The notes below the pieces were generated by a model. The model saw only the letters and a program-made list of their open reading frames with translations, had not been told where the DNA came from and did not search any database. From the NCBI GenBank assembly GCA_030760725.1, contig JASWHV010000004.1:53349136-53413135 (forward strand): a stretch of DNA of 64,000 nucleotides, written 5' to 3'. Positions 43,722 through 55,194 of this stretch are shown in pieces. A program made the translations under genes and the position numbers. This DNA comes from Neostapfia colusana (lineage: Eukaryota; Streptophyta; Magnoliopsida; Poales; Poaceae). Position 1 is the stretch's first letter. Each line of letters opens with the position of its first letter.

Positions 43722-46700
43722 CTAGGACTCCCCGGCCTCCGGCTGGAACCTAGACGCGATGAGGGTGGCAACGTCTCTGACTCTGGCCCTGGCGACCTCC
43801 TCTTGCTCGGCGACGGGGCCCCGCACCACCAGCTCCAGAGAGATGGAGGAGTCCCAGCTCCGGAAGCACGTAAGCATGTGCACGGCGACCTCCTTTGCCA
43901 AACTCCTCCCCTCGACCTCGAGCTCGTCGGTGATCACGGCTTCCAGCCTCCCCAGCTTGGCGCTGATAGACTCGAGTGCCGGGAGCGCCTGGGTCACCAC
44001 TTGCGCCGGTGCCTCCGTCCTCTCGGGGCTGAAGCCAAAAGGCACCAGAGCAGACTCCGCCTGGCCAGTGAAGCCCCAAACTCCCGGGGCCTCGGCGGTC
44101 CATGAAGCTCGGAGCTGCTCCACCTCCTGACGAGCCGCCAGCAAGGGGCAAGGTCCTTCCTCGGCGAACCTCCTCTCCTTGGCCGCCAGGTCATTCTCCC
44201 GGAGCTGGAGGTCCTAGGCGAGCCTCTCCAACTACGACGACCGGAAGTCGGCAGCAAGCTGCCGGTGCAGCATCGCCTGGCGGTCCTTAGCGACCCGCTC
44301 CTCCTTTTCGGCCAAGGCAGCCTCCCGGAGTTCCAGCTCTCCGGCCCTGGCCTTCAGGTCGCCTTCTCCCGCCTCGAGCTGCTCGGTGACCTCCTTCTCC
44401 TTGAGCGCCACGGCGTGCTCCCGCTCTGCGATGGCACACTCGCGCCGCACCAGCCGCAGTAGCATCTCCTCGTTGGCGGCGGAGCGGGCCTGGACACCGT
44501 CATAGGCCTCGCGGGCCTCCTGCATGATCCTCTGGGTCTCGGTGTCCAGACGGTCGACGGTGACCTTCTGCACATTGAGGAGCTCCTCCTCAGCGTTGAG
44601 GCTCGCCCTCTTAGCGTCGAGCTCCTCCTCGACCTCCCTGGTCCGCAGCTTCAAGGGCCGCCCCCAGCCACAAAGGCGGTCCCTCTCATCCGCCAAGACC
44701 TCCCGCTCGCGCTCGAGTGCAGCCTGAACCTGCCGGACGCTGGACTGGGCCAGCTCCATGGCGTCCGACAGTGACAGTGGAGCAGCAAAGGCCGAAGCCA
44801 CGCCACGGACCTCCTCCATGGCGTCGTCATCCGACGGAGGAGACACCGGAACCGCAACATCCGGGGGAGCCATGATGATGCGTCAATCAGGAGAAGACGG
44901 TGCTGAGGCAGAGCTGGTCCCGAAGCACTCCAGTTCACCATCCACCTGAGGACCCGCGTCAGCTCCACCTGCGTCAGCACCCAAAGGCTGGAAGCCGCCA
45001 GCCTGCCCCACCGGGTCTTCACCAGCAACCAGCTCCCGAGCTGGCGAAGGAGGAGGCGCCACTGTTGTCGCAGAGGTCGGTCCTGTTGGGCCAGAAGGAG
45101 AAGACGCCTGTACTGGCACGGGGGCCGGTGAAGATGCCGTGGCGTCCGGACGCTGCGGCACTGGGCTGCTTCCAGCTGAAGTTGGCCATGGAGCAGGCGC
45201 GTCCCCGACAGCCGACGAGTCCCTACAAGCACAGGGAACACTCAGGACAAGAATAGAAGAAGATCTAGAGTATGCAAGTACTTAGTCCCGGTAAGTACAA
45301 CTTACCGAGAGACACGGACATTCCAGCGGGCATGAAGCCCTGGCTTCCGAGCCGGGGCAGGGCCGCCAGAGCCTGTCGCCGCCGCCGGGGCCTGCGCCGA
45401 AGACACCTGGAGTGGCGGAACAGGGGGTGCACCCGGAGCCCCCCTGGGAGATGGAGCAGCGGAGCTCCCGCCGGCAGCACCTCTGGCGCCACTCGCCGTG
45501 CCAGCCCCTGAAGCACCTGAAGGCCGGGGCGCCTGCGCCCCCAGTTGAGTCCCAGCATCCCTCCTCGGAGCTCCACCTGTGGAAGGAGTGTGGGACGCGT
45601 GGGGCTCCTCCGACCGCCGCTGTCCAAGGGGAGTTCTCTTGGCACGGAAGACCCGAGGCCTCTTTGGGTCGCTGCCTGACGAGCCGATGCCTCTTGATGA
45701 AGAGCGCGGGGGCACTCCGGTCCCATGACTCGGTGCAAGCGATGCTCTCGGTGGAGACCGGGAGCGCTTCCTCTTTGGTGGGCTGGAGGCCGGCACCTTG
45801 CCCTTCTCCTTGTCGACAGTCTGAGCTCTGTCGCCCCTCGGCACGGGTTGGGCATCGGCCAACGCCTCGCGCTGCGCTCTGGAGCGGGCAACCTCGGTGA
45901 TCGAGATCCCCCGGGAAGCTTCACCGATCTGGTGCACGCCGATGCCGATATCGTCCAAGGTCGGCATCTCCCGCAGCACCTTCGACCTCCGTGTCGGCTT
46001 CACGAAGAGAGGGAGGCAGGAAAAAGAAACTGTTAGGGAGCGATCATCGAGGATGTCACTGCTTACCCTCATCACCATCTCCCTCAGCATCTTGACAGAC
46101 AGGTCAGAGTCTAAGCCCGTCTCCAGCCTGGTGCATTGATGCACGCCGGTGTAGTACCACGCCGGACGATTGCGCTGCTGCAGCGGTGCAAGGCGGCGCG
46201 ACAGGAAGTCCGCCAACACCATCAGGGACATCATCCCTGCTCCGCTAGGAACTGGATCCGCTCCAGGACTGGCGTGTACTCCGGCTCCAGCTCCGGGCAC
46301 TCCTCCCAGAAGCAGCGCCCGGTGGATGGGGCCTCGGTCACCAGCTGGAGGCGATTGTGCTCATTAGTCTTCACGATCACCCAGTCATCCCTCCAGCTCT
46401 CCCACCTCGAGGCATTGAAGGGCAGAAGTTACTTGAAGACCTTCAGATCCTTATAGCGGTGCTGGAGGTAGTAGGCTCCCAGCTGGTTCTTCGAGCCGCA
46501 CCTGGTCATCCACAGCAAGAAGAAGTGACGGAAGAGCGTTACTGAAGCGCGGACCACCACGAACATCTCGCAGAAGTGCACAAAGTCAGCAGCCAGAGTG
46601 AAAGAGTTTGGGGAGAGGTGGTGGAGCTGAAGACCATAAGTCTCCAGGAGAGTCACGAAGAAGGAAGAAATCGACGTGACAAACCCAGCCAAGGCGTAGG

Positions 46701-46857
46701 CGACGAAGAGGACGGTCTGCCCTCTCTCCAGACGCAGGGGAAGAGATCCCCACCAAAGGCAAAGCCCCTGCTCCTTGGAGTGCCATCCCAGGAGCCTGCG
46801 CACTGGCCCAAGGTCCTTTGTCCGGGCGATGCGCGGTGAGTGTAGGCTGGAAGCCAT
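43722..46857 (-). pseudogene. Tat Z antisense accessory ORF, full length but broken
   Basis: Start MASSLHSPRIARTKDLGPV at 46857. N-terminal gypsy-type transposon domain, stop at 46429 (KVFK*), frame resumed to about 46250, then 46300-45304 with a KRKRSRSPP patch. An 83-nt intron (45223-45305) leads to the Ser/Pro region, the coiled coil (44232-44873) and the C-terminal LESISAKLGRLE...EGRSLAKEVAVHMLTCF part ending at 43722. Other stops: TGA near 44881-44884 and two TAGs near 44217-44233. It shows the full order of the family protein, about 900-950 residues after splicing. Inferred nuclear protein; function not known. Confidence 0.75.
45223..45305 (-). other. Probable intron in the Tat Z antisense ORF
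   Basis: Donor CTCTCG|GTAAGT at 45305, acceptor TGCTTGTAG at 45223, 83 nt, same size and place as in X. Reading through gives a stop at the second codon; splicing keeps the frame (VSR to DSSAV). Confidence 0.75.
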
Positions 46858-47270
46858 TGGAGGCGATAGAGCAAGAGCTTGGAAGGCAGAGAAGGCTTGG
46901 GCGCACGGAAGAATCCGGAAGGCTCAGGCATAGGGAGATGTGCGAAGGGAAGCCCACGATGCGTAATGGGCTCCCATTAAACCTCTTAAAGGCAATTCGA
47001 AACGCTTTGTATGCGCCGTTCGGGGCAGATGCCCCAGGTCCAAGCCCCAGCAACAATGACAAGAGGGCCCAAGCTGTCCTGCAGAAGCGGTGGACCAAGA
47101 AGTGAGCCCCTCAAGCGGACAACCCGGAGGTTCCTGGCAAGGTGCTGCGATATGCAGCAGTGGCAGCATTGGGAACTGCCACGCTTAAAACGACCATCAT
47201 GCAAGGGTCACGTTCCCACGACCCTCCTCCCAGGATTAAATGTGTGGGCCCGCATGGCTGAGTCGTGCAG

Positions 47271-50200
47271 TGTGGCAGACCGGAATCCGCTCATCCAGGA
47301 TCGCAGAGGGTGGTACCGTGCGATGCGACACCCGACAGCACACGTCATAAGGGCACCTTTTATTACATGGAAAACCAACTGAATTGTACAAACAGGTACA
47401 ACCTTCAGTTACAAACTATTGTCTTATTACACAGCGGAAGTTTCTTTTATACAATTCACGCCCGCCTATCTAGCAAAAGTCGGTTGCCCAGCCCTAGGGC
47501 AACCCACACTAGCTGCACTCCTCAGCTCAGCGCGGCGTGTACGGCTCCCACTCAGCCATGGTCCCCGAAGGAGGGTAACCCTCGCCGGTGGACTCGTAAC
47601 CCGAGTCCGTGGGTGGCTCCTCACCTGAAAAACACTTAAGCAGCAACCATGAGCACGATGGCTCAACAAGGCTTAACCGACTCACCTAGACATGAAACTC
47701 TACATGTAGTGTATGACGAACATGGGACGGGAAAATTGCAGCACACGGACACGCCTACAAGTTCATCCTTAGTTCATCTTTTAGCCACAAGTTAACAGTT
47801 CATAAATCTGAAATTTAGTAGGCAATATTTGGTGGCACACAGGTAGCAATACAATTATACATCTCAGTAGAATTGAATCATCACATTCCATAATTTATCT
47901 ATGTTACGATGCAGTGAACAAGCGGTACTCGTCACCGCGAGGGACGGCGAACCGACTCGATATACACCTGCAGGGATACCCAAAGAGCACGTCCCGTACG
48001 CCCACCCGTGGAGCTGCACAGCACGCTCACTCGATGCCGTACGGGACAACCTTTCACCCAACAGTCCAAACGTCGAACCGGTCGCACCGAAACGAGCAGG
48101 AGCTTCCCTACACGGAGCATCTCTCTATGCCCGTTAGCAGATTTCCAGCTTGCTGCCCTCAGCCTACACCTATAAATTGGTGCGTTATGCCTCGACGCCC
48201 GGAGGTATAGGTTACATCGGTTTATCGGGGCCCATATATCCGATATGCCTTCGGTACGTTCAATACATGTTCAGCAGGGCCGCACACGGATCGGTCCTCA
48301 ATTGACACGGACAGGGCCACGCACACAAGACTTCCTCTTGCTGCACCCTAGCCCCTGCCTAGTCTCATTTTAATTACTAAAGTGATCTGACATCACTCGA
48401 ACCAATCCCGTGTGCCCCAAACCTAAACTCGCGAGTAGATTCCAACTACTCGACTTGTACTGAAGTTCTAGGAATCTTTAAGCATAGCCTGTCTACTCAA
48501 GGTCTTAGACACTACCCTCACTCTTATAGGAAAATCTGGTTGTGCATTTGGGGTCTCAAGCATCCTACACCTAATGCACATATATACACCTCACACTAAG
48601 TATATAAACAAAGCAAAACTTTATAAATTCGGTTAATGCAAACCGGGGCTTGCCTTGTTGCTGCTGGTCAGTGGTTAGGGCTTCATCCGGAAGAAGGAAG
48701 TCGAGCACTTCCGGAGTCTCCTCGCCTTCAATGACTACACATAAATGATATACTATATGTCAATTTAAATGCAATGTTTAGAACGGAATAAGTAATTTCC
48801 ATAACTCTAGCTAGCCCTCCCCCTTAGCTCTGAAATTTTTATGGTGGCTTGTTAGGGTCCTAACCAGAGTTGTGACCAAGTTTCATTTGAAACAAAGCTC
48901 ATTTGAGCTTTGTACAAATAAAAGTGTATTTGGTCAATATTAGAGCCTCTAAGGAATTTCCAGGGGTTTTCATGGTTCCAACCATTACTCTCTGGAAACT
49001 AGAATTTGAGATGGTTCTAATGGAATTGGTATCATGTCAGTTGAAGAATTCTAGAGGAAGTTATGCCCTAAACAAGATTTGAGAAAATCTGAAAAATGTT
49101 TCTGTACATTTTTCTATTTTCTCAGGGCAGTTCACTTAATCACACCATTAGGGGGACTAAATGAACTTGGATGGGTCTGAAAATTTTACTGTGACTCCAG
49201 GATTTTCCAATGAACCTCCAAGCCAAGTTACAGAATTTTTCATAAAGTAGTTCTCCAGATAAAATTCCCAACCGTTTAAATGTAGGGGTTTAATTCTGGA
49301 CAATCATTAAGTTTCATGAGCTGAAATTTGTATTGCTGGAAAGTACTCAAAAAGCTGAGTTCAGCAAAATTTGGTTCACTGAATTTGGAGCTTCCTGGCA
49401 GAAGTTACATGCATTTGATGTTTGAACCAAATCTGGAAATTCAAATAAAGTTTAAACTGGCTGGTGGGGTCCCCGGGCTACGTGTCAGCACCTCAGCTAA
49501 CCCACACGGGGTCCGCAGAGTCTTCCGCGCAGTCACACAGGATCCCGGTGCCACAGCAGATCAGGCGCTGTTTAACCCGAGGCTGACACGTGGGACCCAT
49601 GGGGCTTCGTCTACCTCGCGTTCCCGTGGCTCCCCGCCGCCCCCTTCGCCGGAGAGCTCGCTGCCGGGCGTTCTATTTCACGACCTTCGATGAAACTCGC
49701 CGCCTGTGCATATTTCGGGCGATGGCTGGAACAGTGCTCGCGATGGTAACAGCGGCCGGAAGTTCATTGGCGACGTCGCACTCGGTGTTCTATACGCCTT
49801 TTTCGATGCAGTTTGCTCGGGGAGCTCCGCTGACACTTGCTGATCACGGATATGAGCACTGATCCCCGTGAAAACGGCCGCAACTATGACCTCACCGGCG
49901 AGGTGCCCTGTTTTCAGCCGCCGGGCCAAAATTCTGACAGAACTAGGGTCCTAGTGCATGGAACTGGTTGCTACTTTATCAAGGAGGTGTGCTAGGTGTT
50001 CTAGTGCTTGTGAGCTATAGCTTAGCCGGCGGTTGCTTCTGTGCAACAAATTTTGTCATCGACCGGACTCTAACCCTAACACGCTCCGAGGAAGAAAACC
50101 AGAAATTCTTGCTCTACACCGCCTGAACTGGCGCACGGTTTCCTCCTACAGCTTTAGCACAAGTAAGCGCACCTTTTCTTCTCTGTGGACGGCACGTGAA

Positions 50201-51094
50201 ACCGCCGGAATTGGCCGGTCGCCAGTGATCAGAGGAAGCGGCGATGAGTTCTTGCGCGGCAGCGAAAGAATAGCTCGGGACGTGCTCGTTTTCGCTCGGG
50301 AATAGAACGTAGGGTGAAGCAGCTCGGTGTGCTGGCCTTTGAGCCAAAATTTTTCACCGTGAGGTGGAAGTCCCGAGCGCTGCTGGCGACCTCTGCGAGC
50401 CGGCGTCGACCACTCGTGCTACGTCGCCGGGTTTGAGTCGGTTTCACCGCGTGTCTAGTCACTGATCAGTGGGTCCCTCTCACCTCTAATTCCTTTTCTG
50501 TTTTTTTTTTCATTTTTATTTTCACTGAAAAGATCTCAGCTACTCACAATTGAATGAGAGACTTAGCCTCCAAGTCATTGTTTGAATTTGATTTCCTAAA
50601 TTTGAAACTGGTTTGGCCAAATTTGCTGCATGTTTGAACTGAAATTCAAAATCAGTTTTTGATTAATGCAAATTTAGCTCCCGTCAAGATAAATTCCAAT
50701 GGGGGTGAAATTTGGTGGGATAACTCAGAAAAATATGCTGAGTTTGAATATGAAGTCAACTTTTGAATTCAAGTGATGAATGTTGCTGCAATTTTAATTT
50801 GCATTCAAATTGGCCCCTTTTTGAATTGTCTCCAAAAGTGCCTCAAAAAGTATTGGATTTGTATGAAGTTTCGCCTGAGCCTTCCCAAGACTTTTTAAGG
50901 TCTAGGGGTGAGCTCAACCTTTCATGTTCATGTGTAGAAATCCTACTTTTTGGAAATTAGATTTTTCCCTCTAATCACCCTTTTGATGGTGGTTACTTGC
51001 TCTTCTCAAGTGTTCATGAGCTATCCACAAAATGAGCTGTGGTGTTGTGAGGTGATGAACAAATTTTTGCAAGTCACTTTCTTGGGCTTTTAGA
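47271..51094 (-). repeat. Diverged B-like solo LTR (B')
   Basis: Collinear with the B LTR over its whole length: CCAGGATC... near 47298, ACCGCGAGGGACGGCGA at 47934, antisense-like AT-rich middle, and the GGTGGTTACTTGCTCTTC phrase near 50989. No internal domain, PBS or coding region is present. Edges are fuzzy (TGTGGCAGAC left, GGGCTTTTAGA right), without a clear TSD. It separates Tat Z from the W LTR. Short ORFs inside are not recognisable. Confidence 0.7.
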
Positions 51095-51581
51095 TACGAC
51101 TAGCTTGCGGCACGGGCAGGACAGCAGGATGGCAACCAAGAAGCCTGCCAGAGACAACTACCAGCATTCACGGTAAGATATGGTAGATGGTAGGAAATCA
51201 CCCCGGGGCCACCTGTCGGGCCCCGAGGCCCACCTTGTAAGCCGCCTGAGCTTTGGAGTATAAAAGGCTCAGGTAGGCAACGTTGCAAGGGGTTCGGACA
51301 TTTGGTTCGCCACCTTGCGGGTTCGGATCCCTCAGCATTCGAGCCCAGTTCGGCATTTTAGCAACTCAGCTCATACACGAGCAAGCAATACACAGAGCAA
51401 CACAGCTCCCATGGACGTAGGGTTTTACGCTCCGGCGGCCCGAACCACGTAAAAATCCTTGTGTCAATCATCTCCTTCATCCAACGTGACCCTCTCGAGA
51501 GGACTAGCCCCTCCGAAAAAGAACCTCCGCGGGCTGCCCTGAAGCAGGCCTGGGGGAAGTGTCGACGGCTACACTTCGACA
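51095..51581 (+). repeat. Tat W 5' LTR, 3' third
   Basis: Matches X 38387-38836. TATA box TATAAAAG at 51259-51266. The LTR end is GGCTACACTTCGACA. The G-box array part is lost. Confidence 0.85.
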
Positions 51582-51583
51582 TT

Positions 51584-51603
51584 TGGCGCGCCAGGAAGGG
51601 GGC
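51584..51603 (+). other. Tat W primer binding site
   Basis: TGGCGCGCCAGGAAGGGGGC lies two bases after the LTR end, the usual place of a PBS. I do not assign the tRNA with certainty. Confidence 0.7.
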
Positions 51604-51637
51604 TTTTCTCTCTCGAGACAGGTCTGCGCCAACGAAC

Positions 51638-54164
51638 ATGACCAAGCTTCCTTCAGCAGCAAGCTCTCCTCGCCCTCGTTCCCGGTGAACAATTCCAGCA
51701 AGGCTTATGTCTCGACGCACTCAGGGAGGAGTGTGTCGGGACAGGTTGGGAGCCCGCGTCCGACTCCAACAACGTGGACTCCTACAACCTCAAGTTCTGC
51801 TGTGGCGCCGAGTGCTGCTCAAGCAAGCACACTAGCTGAAGCACGAGCGCTCCTGCACAATCCGCCTGCTGTGGACGCTCCCCAGGGGGCCACCCAGAAG
51901 TGGATCCTCGATGTCAACCACCTCGTCGCTGCTGCCGTCAACCCTCCGCTGCGGCGGGGACGACGCCTCGATCAACCAGATGTGTCGCTGTCGCACACAC
52001 CAACGGTTGAGCTGCAGACGGAAGACTCCCGCTCCACCAGGCCCTCAACGGAAGACCTGAGGTCAGAGCTGGAGCGACATCACTTAGGGGAAGATGCTCG
52101 CGCGACCATCGAGCGACGGCGGGAAAGGTGTTGCAACCACGAGGCTGACTACAGCATGTCGACTCCCTCGACTCAGCCTGGGCCGCAGACGTTCGCCATG
52201 CGACCTATGCCCCAGGCATACGCCACGCAGCATATGCAGCAGCAATATACCTTACAGGTAGTGCCCCCGGTATATGGTGCACCATTGCCCATGCCGGGGT
52301 ACACCGTGCCAGCAGTGGACCAAGGGTTCGCGTCACCAGGATCTGCTGCAGCAGGGGCGGGGTGTGCGGCCCTGGCACCCCACCTCCACTTTGCAGTGTG
52401 GCCACGCAAGTTCCGGCCACACCTGCCAGAGAAGTACGATGGAAGCGTCAACCCTGCAGTGTTCCTGCAGATCTACTTCACTGCCATCCTCGCGGCAGGA
52501 GGGGATGAGGCAATCATGGCCAACTACTTCCCCGTCGCCTTGACCGGCCCGGCCCGGTCATGGCTCATGAACCTGCCCCAGGGTTCCATAACTTCCTGGG
52601 GGAGCTATGCCGACAGTTCACGGCGAACTTTGGCAGCTCCTACATGCGTCCCGGTACGGAGCTGGACCTCCACGCCGTGCAACAGCAACCGGGGGAATCG
52701 CTGTGCTCCTTCATCCAGCGGTTCTCCCATGTGCGGAACAGCATCCCCCACATCCAGAATGCATCAGTGGTGGTTGCATTTCAACAGAGTGTGAGGGACA
52801 AGAAGATGCTCGAGAAGTTGGCCACCAGGGAGGTGCGAGACGTCTCGGAGCTCTTCAGCCTGGTGGACAAGTGCGCCAGAGCAGCAGAAGGGCGCAACTG
52901 GCACTCACAGCCAGCCTCCGAAGCAGGAGGGCAGCCCGGAGCTAGCGCTGCGCCCCAATGGAGCAGCAAGAAGAGCAAGAAGAAGGGTGGTGGCAAGATC
53001 AAGCCGCCGGCCAGAGCTCCCGTTGCTGTGACTGCAGCACCCGGTGGAGCTCGGGGGCCACGTCCCGACAAGAGACCACGGCAGTCACCCGACGGTGGCA
53101 ACCGTGGTGAGCCATGCCCGGTACACAACACCAGGAGCCACACTGCTGGTGTGTGCTCAGAGATCAAGAAGCTCGTGGAGCGCTTCCGCGAGGGGAAGCA
53201 ACCGCGCACAGATGGTGCTCCCTTCCACCAGAGGGAGGGCAAGCAGAAGGTTGACCCCCGGGATAACGGCGACCAAGAAATGGGGTACCAAGAGCCTCAA
53301 CGCACCGTGAAGGAGGTCCACAACCACGGGGACTCCAGCTCCGGTGAAGACGAGCACCGGAAGGCGCTGCACGTCATCTACGGAGGGTCCTCAGATCCCT
53401 CGTCCCGGAACGCAGTCAAGACTTTGCGCCGAGCAGTGGCGTCGGTGGCTCCTACCCCAAGTGCAGCGCCACACCTCAAGTGGGTAGGGACCCCCATCAG
53501 CTTCGACGCCTCTGACTGCCCCAAGAACATGGCAGGGGCCAGACAGATACCTCTCTTGGTAGCTCCAACCATCGCCAACGTGAAGATGTACCACGTACTG
53601 GTGGATGGCAGGGCCGGCCTCAACCTCATCAGTCGTGCAGCTTTCCAGAAGCTGCAGATTCCCATGGCCAAGCTCACCCCGTCGAGCCCATTGTCAGGGG
53701 TTGGGCCAGGACAAGTCGTCCCATACGGGAACATCAGTCTTCCGATGACCTTTGGAGCTCCGGACAACTACCGGACAAAATACGTTCTGTTCGACGTGGC
53801 GGAGGTCGACCTCCCCTTCAACGCCATCATCGGCAGGCCGGACCTGTACCGGTTTATGGCGGTAACCTACTACAGCTACCTGGTCCTGAAGATGCCTACA
53901 CCCACCGGCGTCCTCAGGATCCGTGGAGACCGCACCGCTGCAGTGTCATCCTTGGAGAAGCTCCGAGCACTTGCGGCGGCCGGAGCACCAGCCCCTGGCA
54001 GTGCAGAACCGGGCCAGCTCCACCCGAGTGCTTGCCTCCGTGTCTCGACCTCTGCACCCCGAGTGCAACCCTCTGACAAAGGCGACGTCCCCCTGAAGGT
54101 CGTCCAAGTCGGCTCCGAAGCTGCCCAGACCACCCGGATAGCCAGGGGCCTGGACAGCAAATAG
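51638..54164 (+). pseudogene. gag-pro: Tat W Gag-protease, frameshifted
   Basis: A likely start ATG at 51638 (MTKLPSAASS) is lost after 16 codons; the main frame is open from the LTR to 52600. The Gag domain includes FRPHLPEKYDGSVNPAVFL and LTGPARSWLMNLP. An extra G in the run at about 52597-52601 shifts the frame; it continues as GELCRQFTANFGSSY, then RDVSELFSLVDKCARA, a Lys-rich patch and CPVHNTRSHTAGVC, the unusual Cys/His motif of this lineage. Protease has LVDGRAGLNLI near 53601, with Arg where GGAG is expected. The segment ends at TAG 54162 where Gln is expected, before RT. Confidence 0.85.
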
Positions 54165-54726
54165 GAAAGCGCGCTCATCACCTTCCTCCGGGACAACGTC
54201 GACGTGTTTGCATGGCAACCATCGCAGATGCCCGGGATCCCTAGGGAGGTGATCGAGCACCATCTGAAGATCTACCCCGGCGCTCAGCTCATCCAGCAGA
54301 AGACCCAGAAGCAGTCCATCGAGCAGAAGAACTTCATCCGCGAAGAGATCAAGAAGCTGCTCGATGCTGGCTTCATACGGGAGGTCCGCCACCCCCAGTG
54401 GTTGGCGAATCCTATTGTCGTCCCGAAGGCCGCCAGGAAGCTCCGGATGTGCATCGACTACACTAGTCTCAATAAGGCATGACCAAAAGATCCATTCCCT
54501 CTCCCAAGAATAGATCAAATTGTAGACTCTACATCAGGCTGTGATTTGTTATGCTTCCTAGACGCTTACTCAGGTTTCCACCAAATACCAATGTCTAGAG
54601 AAGATGAAGAACACACTGCTTTTATAACAGTAGATGGCCTGTATTGTTATGTCTCCATGCCTTATGGTCTGAAAAATGCTCTCCCCACTTTTGTACATGC
54701 TATGCACAAAACATTTGGAGAGCTAA
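54165..54726 (+). pseudogene. pol: Tat W RT N-terminus, truncated by a B-type LTR
   Basis: Reads FLRDNVDVFAW, EHHLKIYPGA, IREEIKKLLDAGFIREV, MCIDYTSLNKA, then a TGA at 54481 in place of Trp, then FPLPRIDQIVD, CFLDAYSGFHQI, FITVDGLYCYVSMPYGLKNA, and stops at HKTFGEL. The YVDD motif would come about 10 codons later and is lost. From about 54481 the base composition changes abruptly from GC-rich to AT-rich while the protein alignment continues, which suggests a chimeric element. Confidence 0.85.
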
Positions 54727-55194
54727 TGTAAGGGCCTCAGTTTTTGACACATAAATTGAAGTGTTCATCCCCACACCACACACCTCATTTGAGGAAAGAT
54801 GATGAACACAAATGAAGAGCAAGTAACCACCATCAACATGCTCATTAGAAAACAAACTCACACATTGCAAAAGTGGTATTTCCCACATGTGATATAGGTG
54901 GGCTGGACATATGAAAACTCCTACACTTTCCTAAGGATGTCCATGCCAAGTTTCACCCAAATTCAAAACCTTTTTGAAGTCATTTTGGGTATAACTAGAA
55001 AGAGGGCAGTTTGAAACCATATTCAATTCAAACTGTTTTTATACCATGAATTTAAAAGTGGGAGGCATATTCTTACTCAGCACATTTTTGTGAGCCCACA
55101 CACCAATGGAGTTGATCTTGACATTAGCTAAGTGGGACAAATTCAAACTTTATTTGAATTCAAAACTGAATTTGTGCTGAGTTCAAACCAAACC
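54727..55194 (+). repeat. B-type LTR start (B3), plus orientation
   Basis: TGTAAGGGCCTCAGTTTTTG and the next 450 bp are the reverse complement of the B LTR end at 25830-26292. It is interrupted by A2, so the rest lies beyond the window. Confidence 0.9.

Larger units (their letters stand above)
43367..47270 (+). mobile_element. Tat Z, internal 3' part, plus orientation
   Basis: From GGGGACTGCACAAGGG (near 43394) it follows X in order: ORF 3' flank, antisense ORF, pre-ORF region. It diverges from X at about 47231, some 200 bp short of where its 3' LTR should start. A further 40 bp (47232-47270) are unassigned before the solo LTR. Confidence 0.75.
51095..54726 (+). mobile_element. Tat W, 5' part
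   Basis: Holds the last 490 bp of a 5' LTR, PBS, gag, protease and the start of RT, then is cut by a B-type LTR at 54727 with GCTAA as the would-be TSD. The missing front of the LTR lies at the B' boundary. Confidence 0.85.

Noticed and set aside
2152..54726. W (left part of Tat pol) and X (right part) as halves of one element
   Set aside because: X starts after and W stops before the YVDD region, leaving a gap of about 20 codons. The order in the window is reversed, and the inserted LTRs at the breaks are different families.
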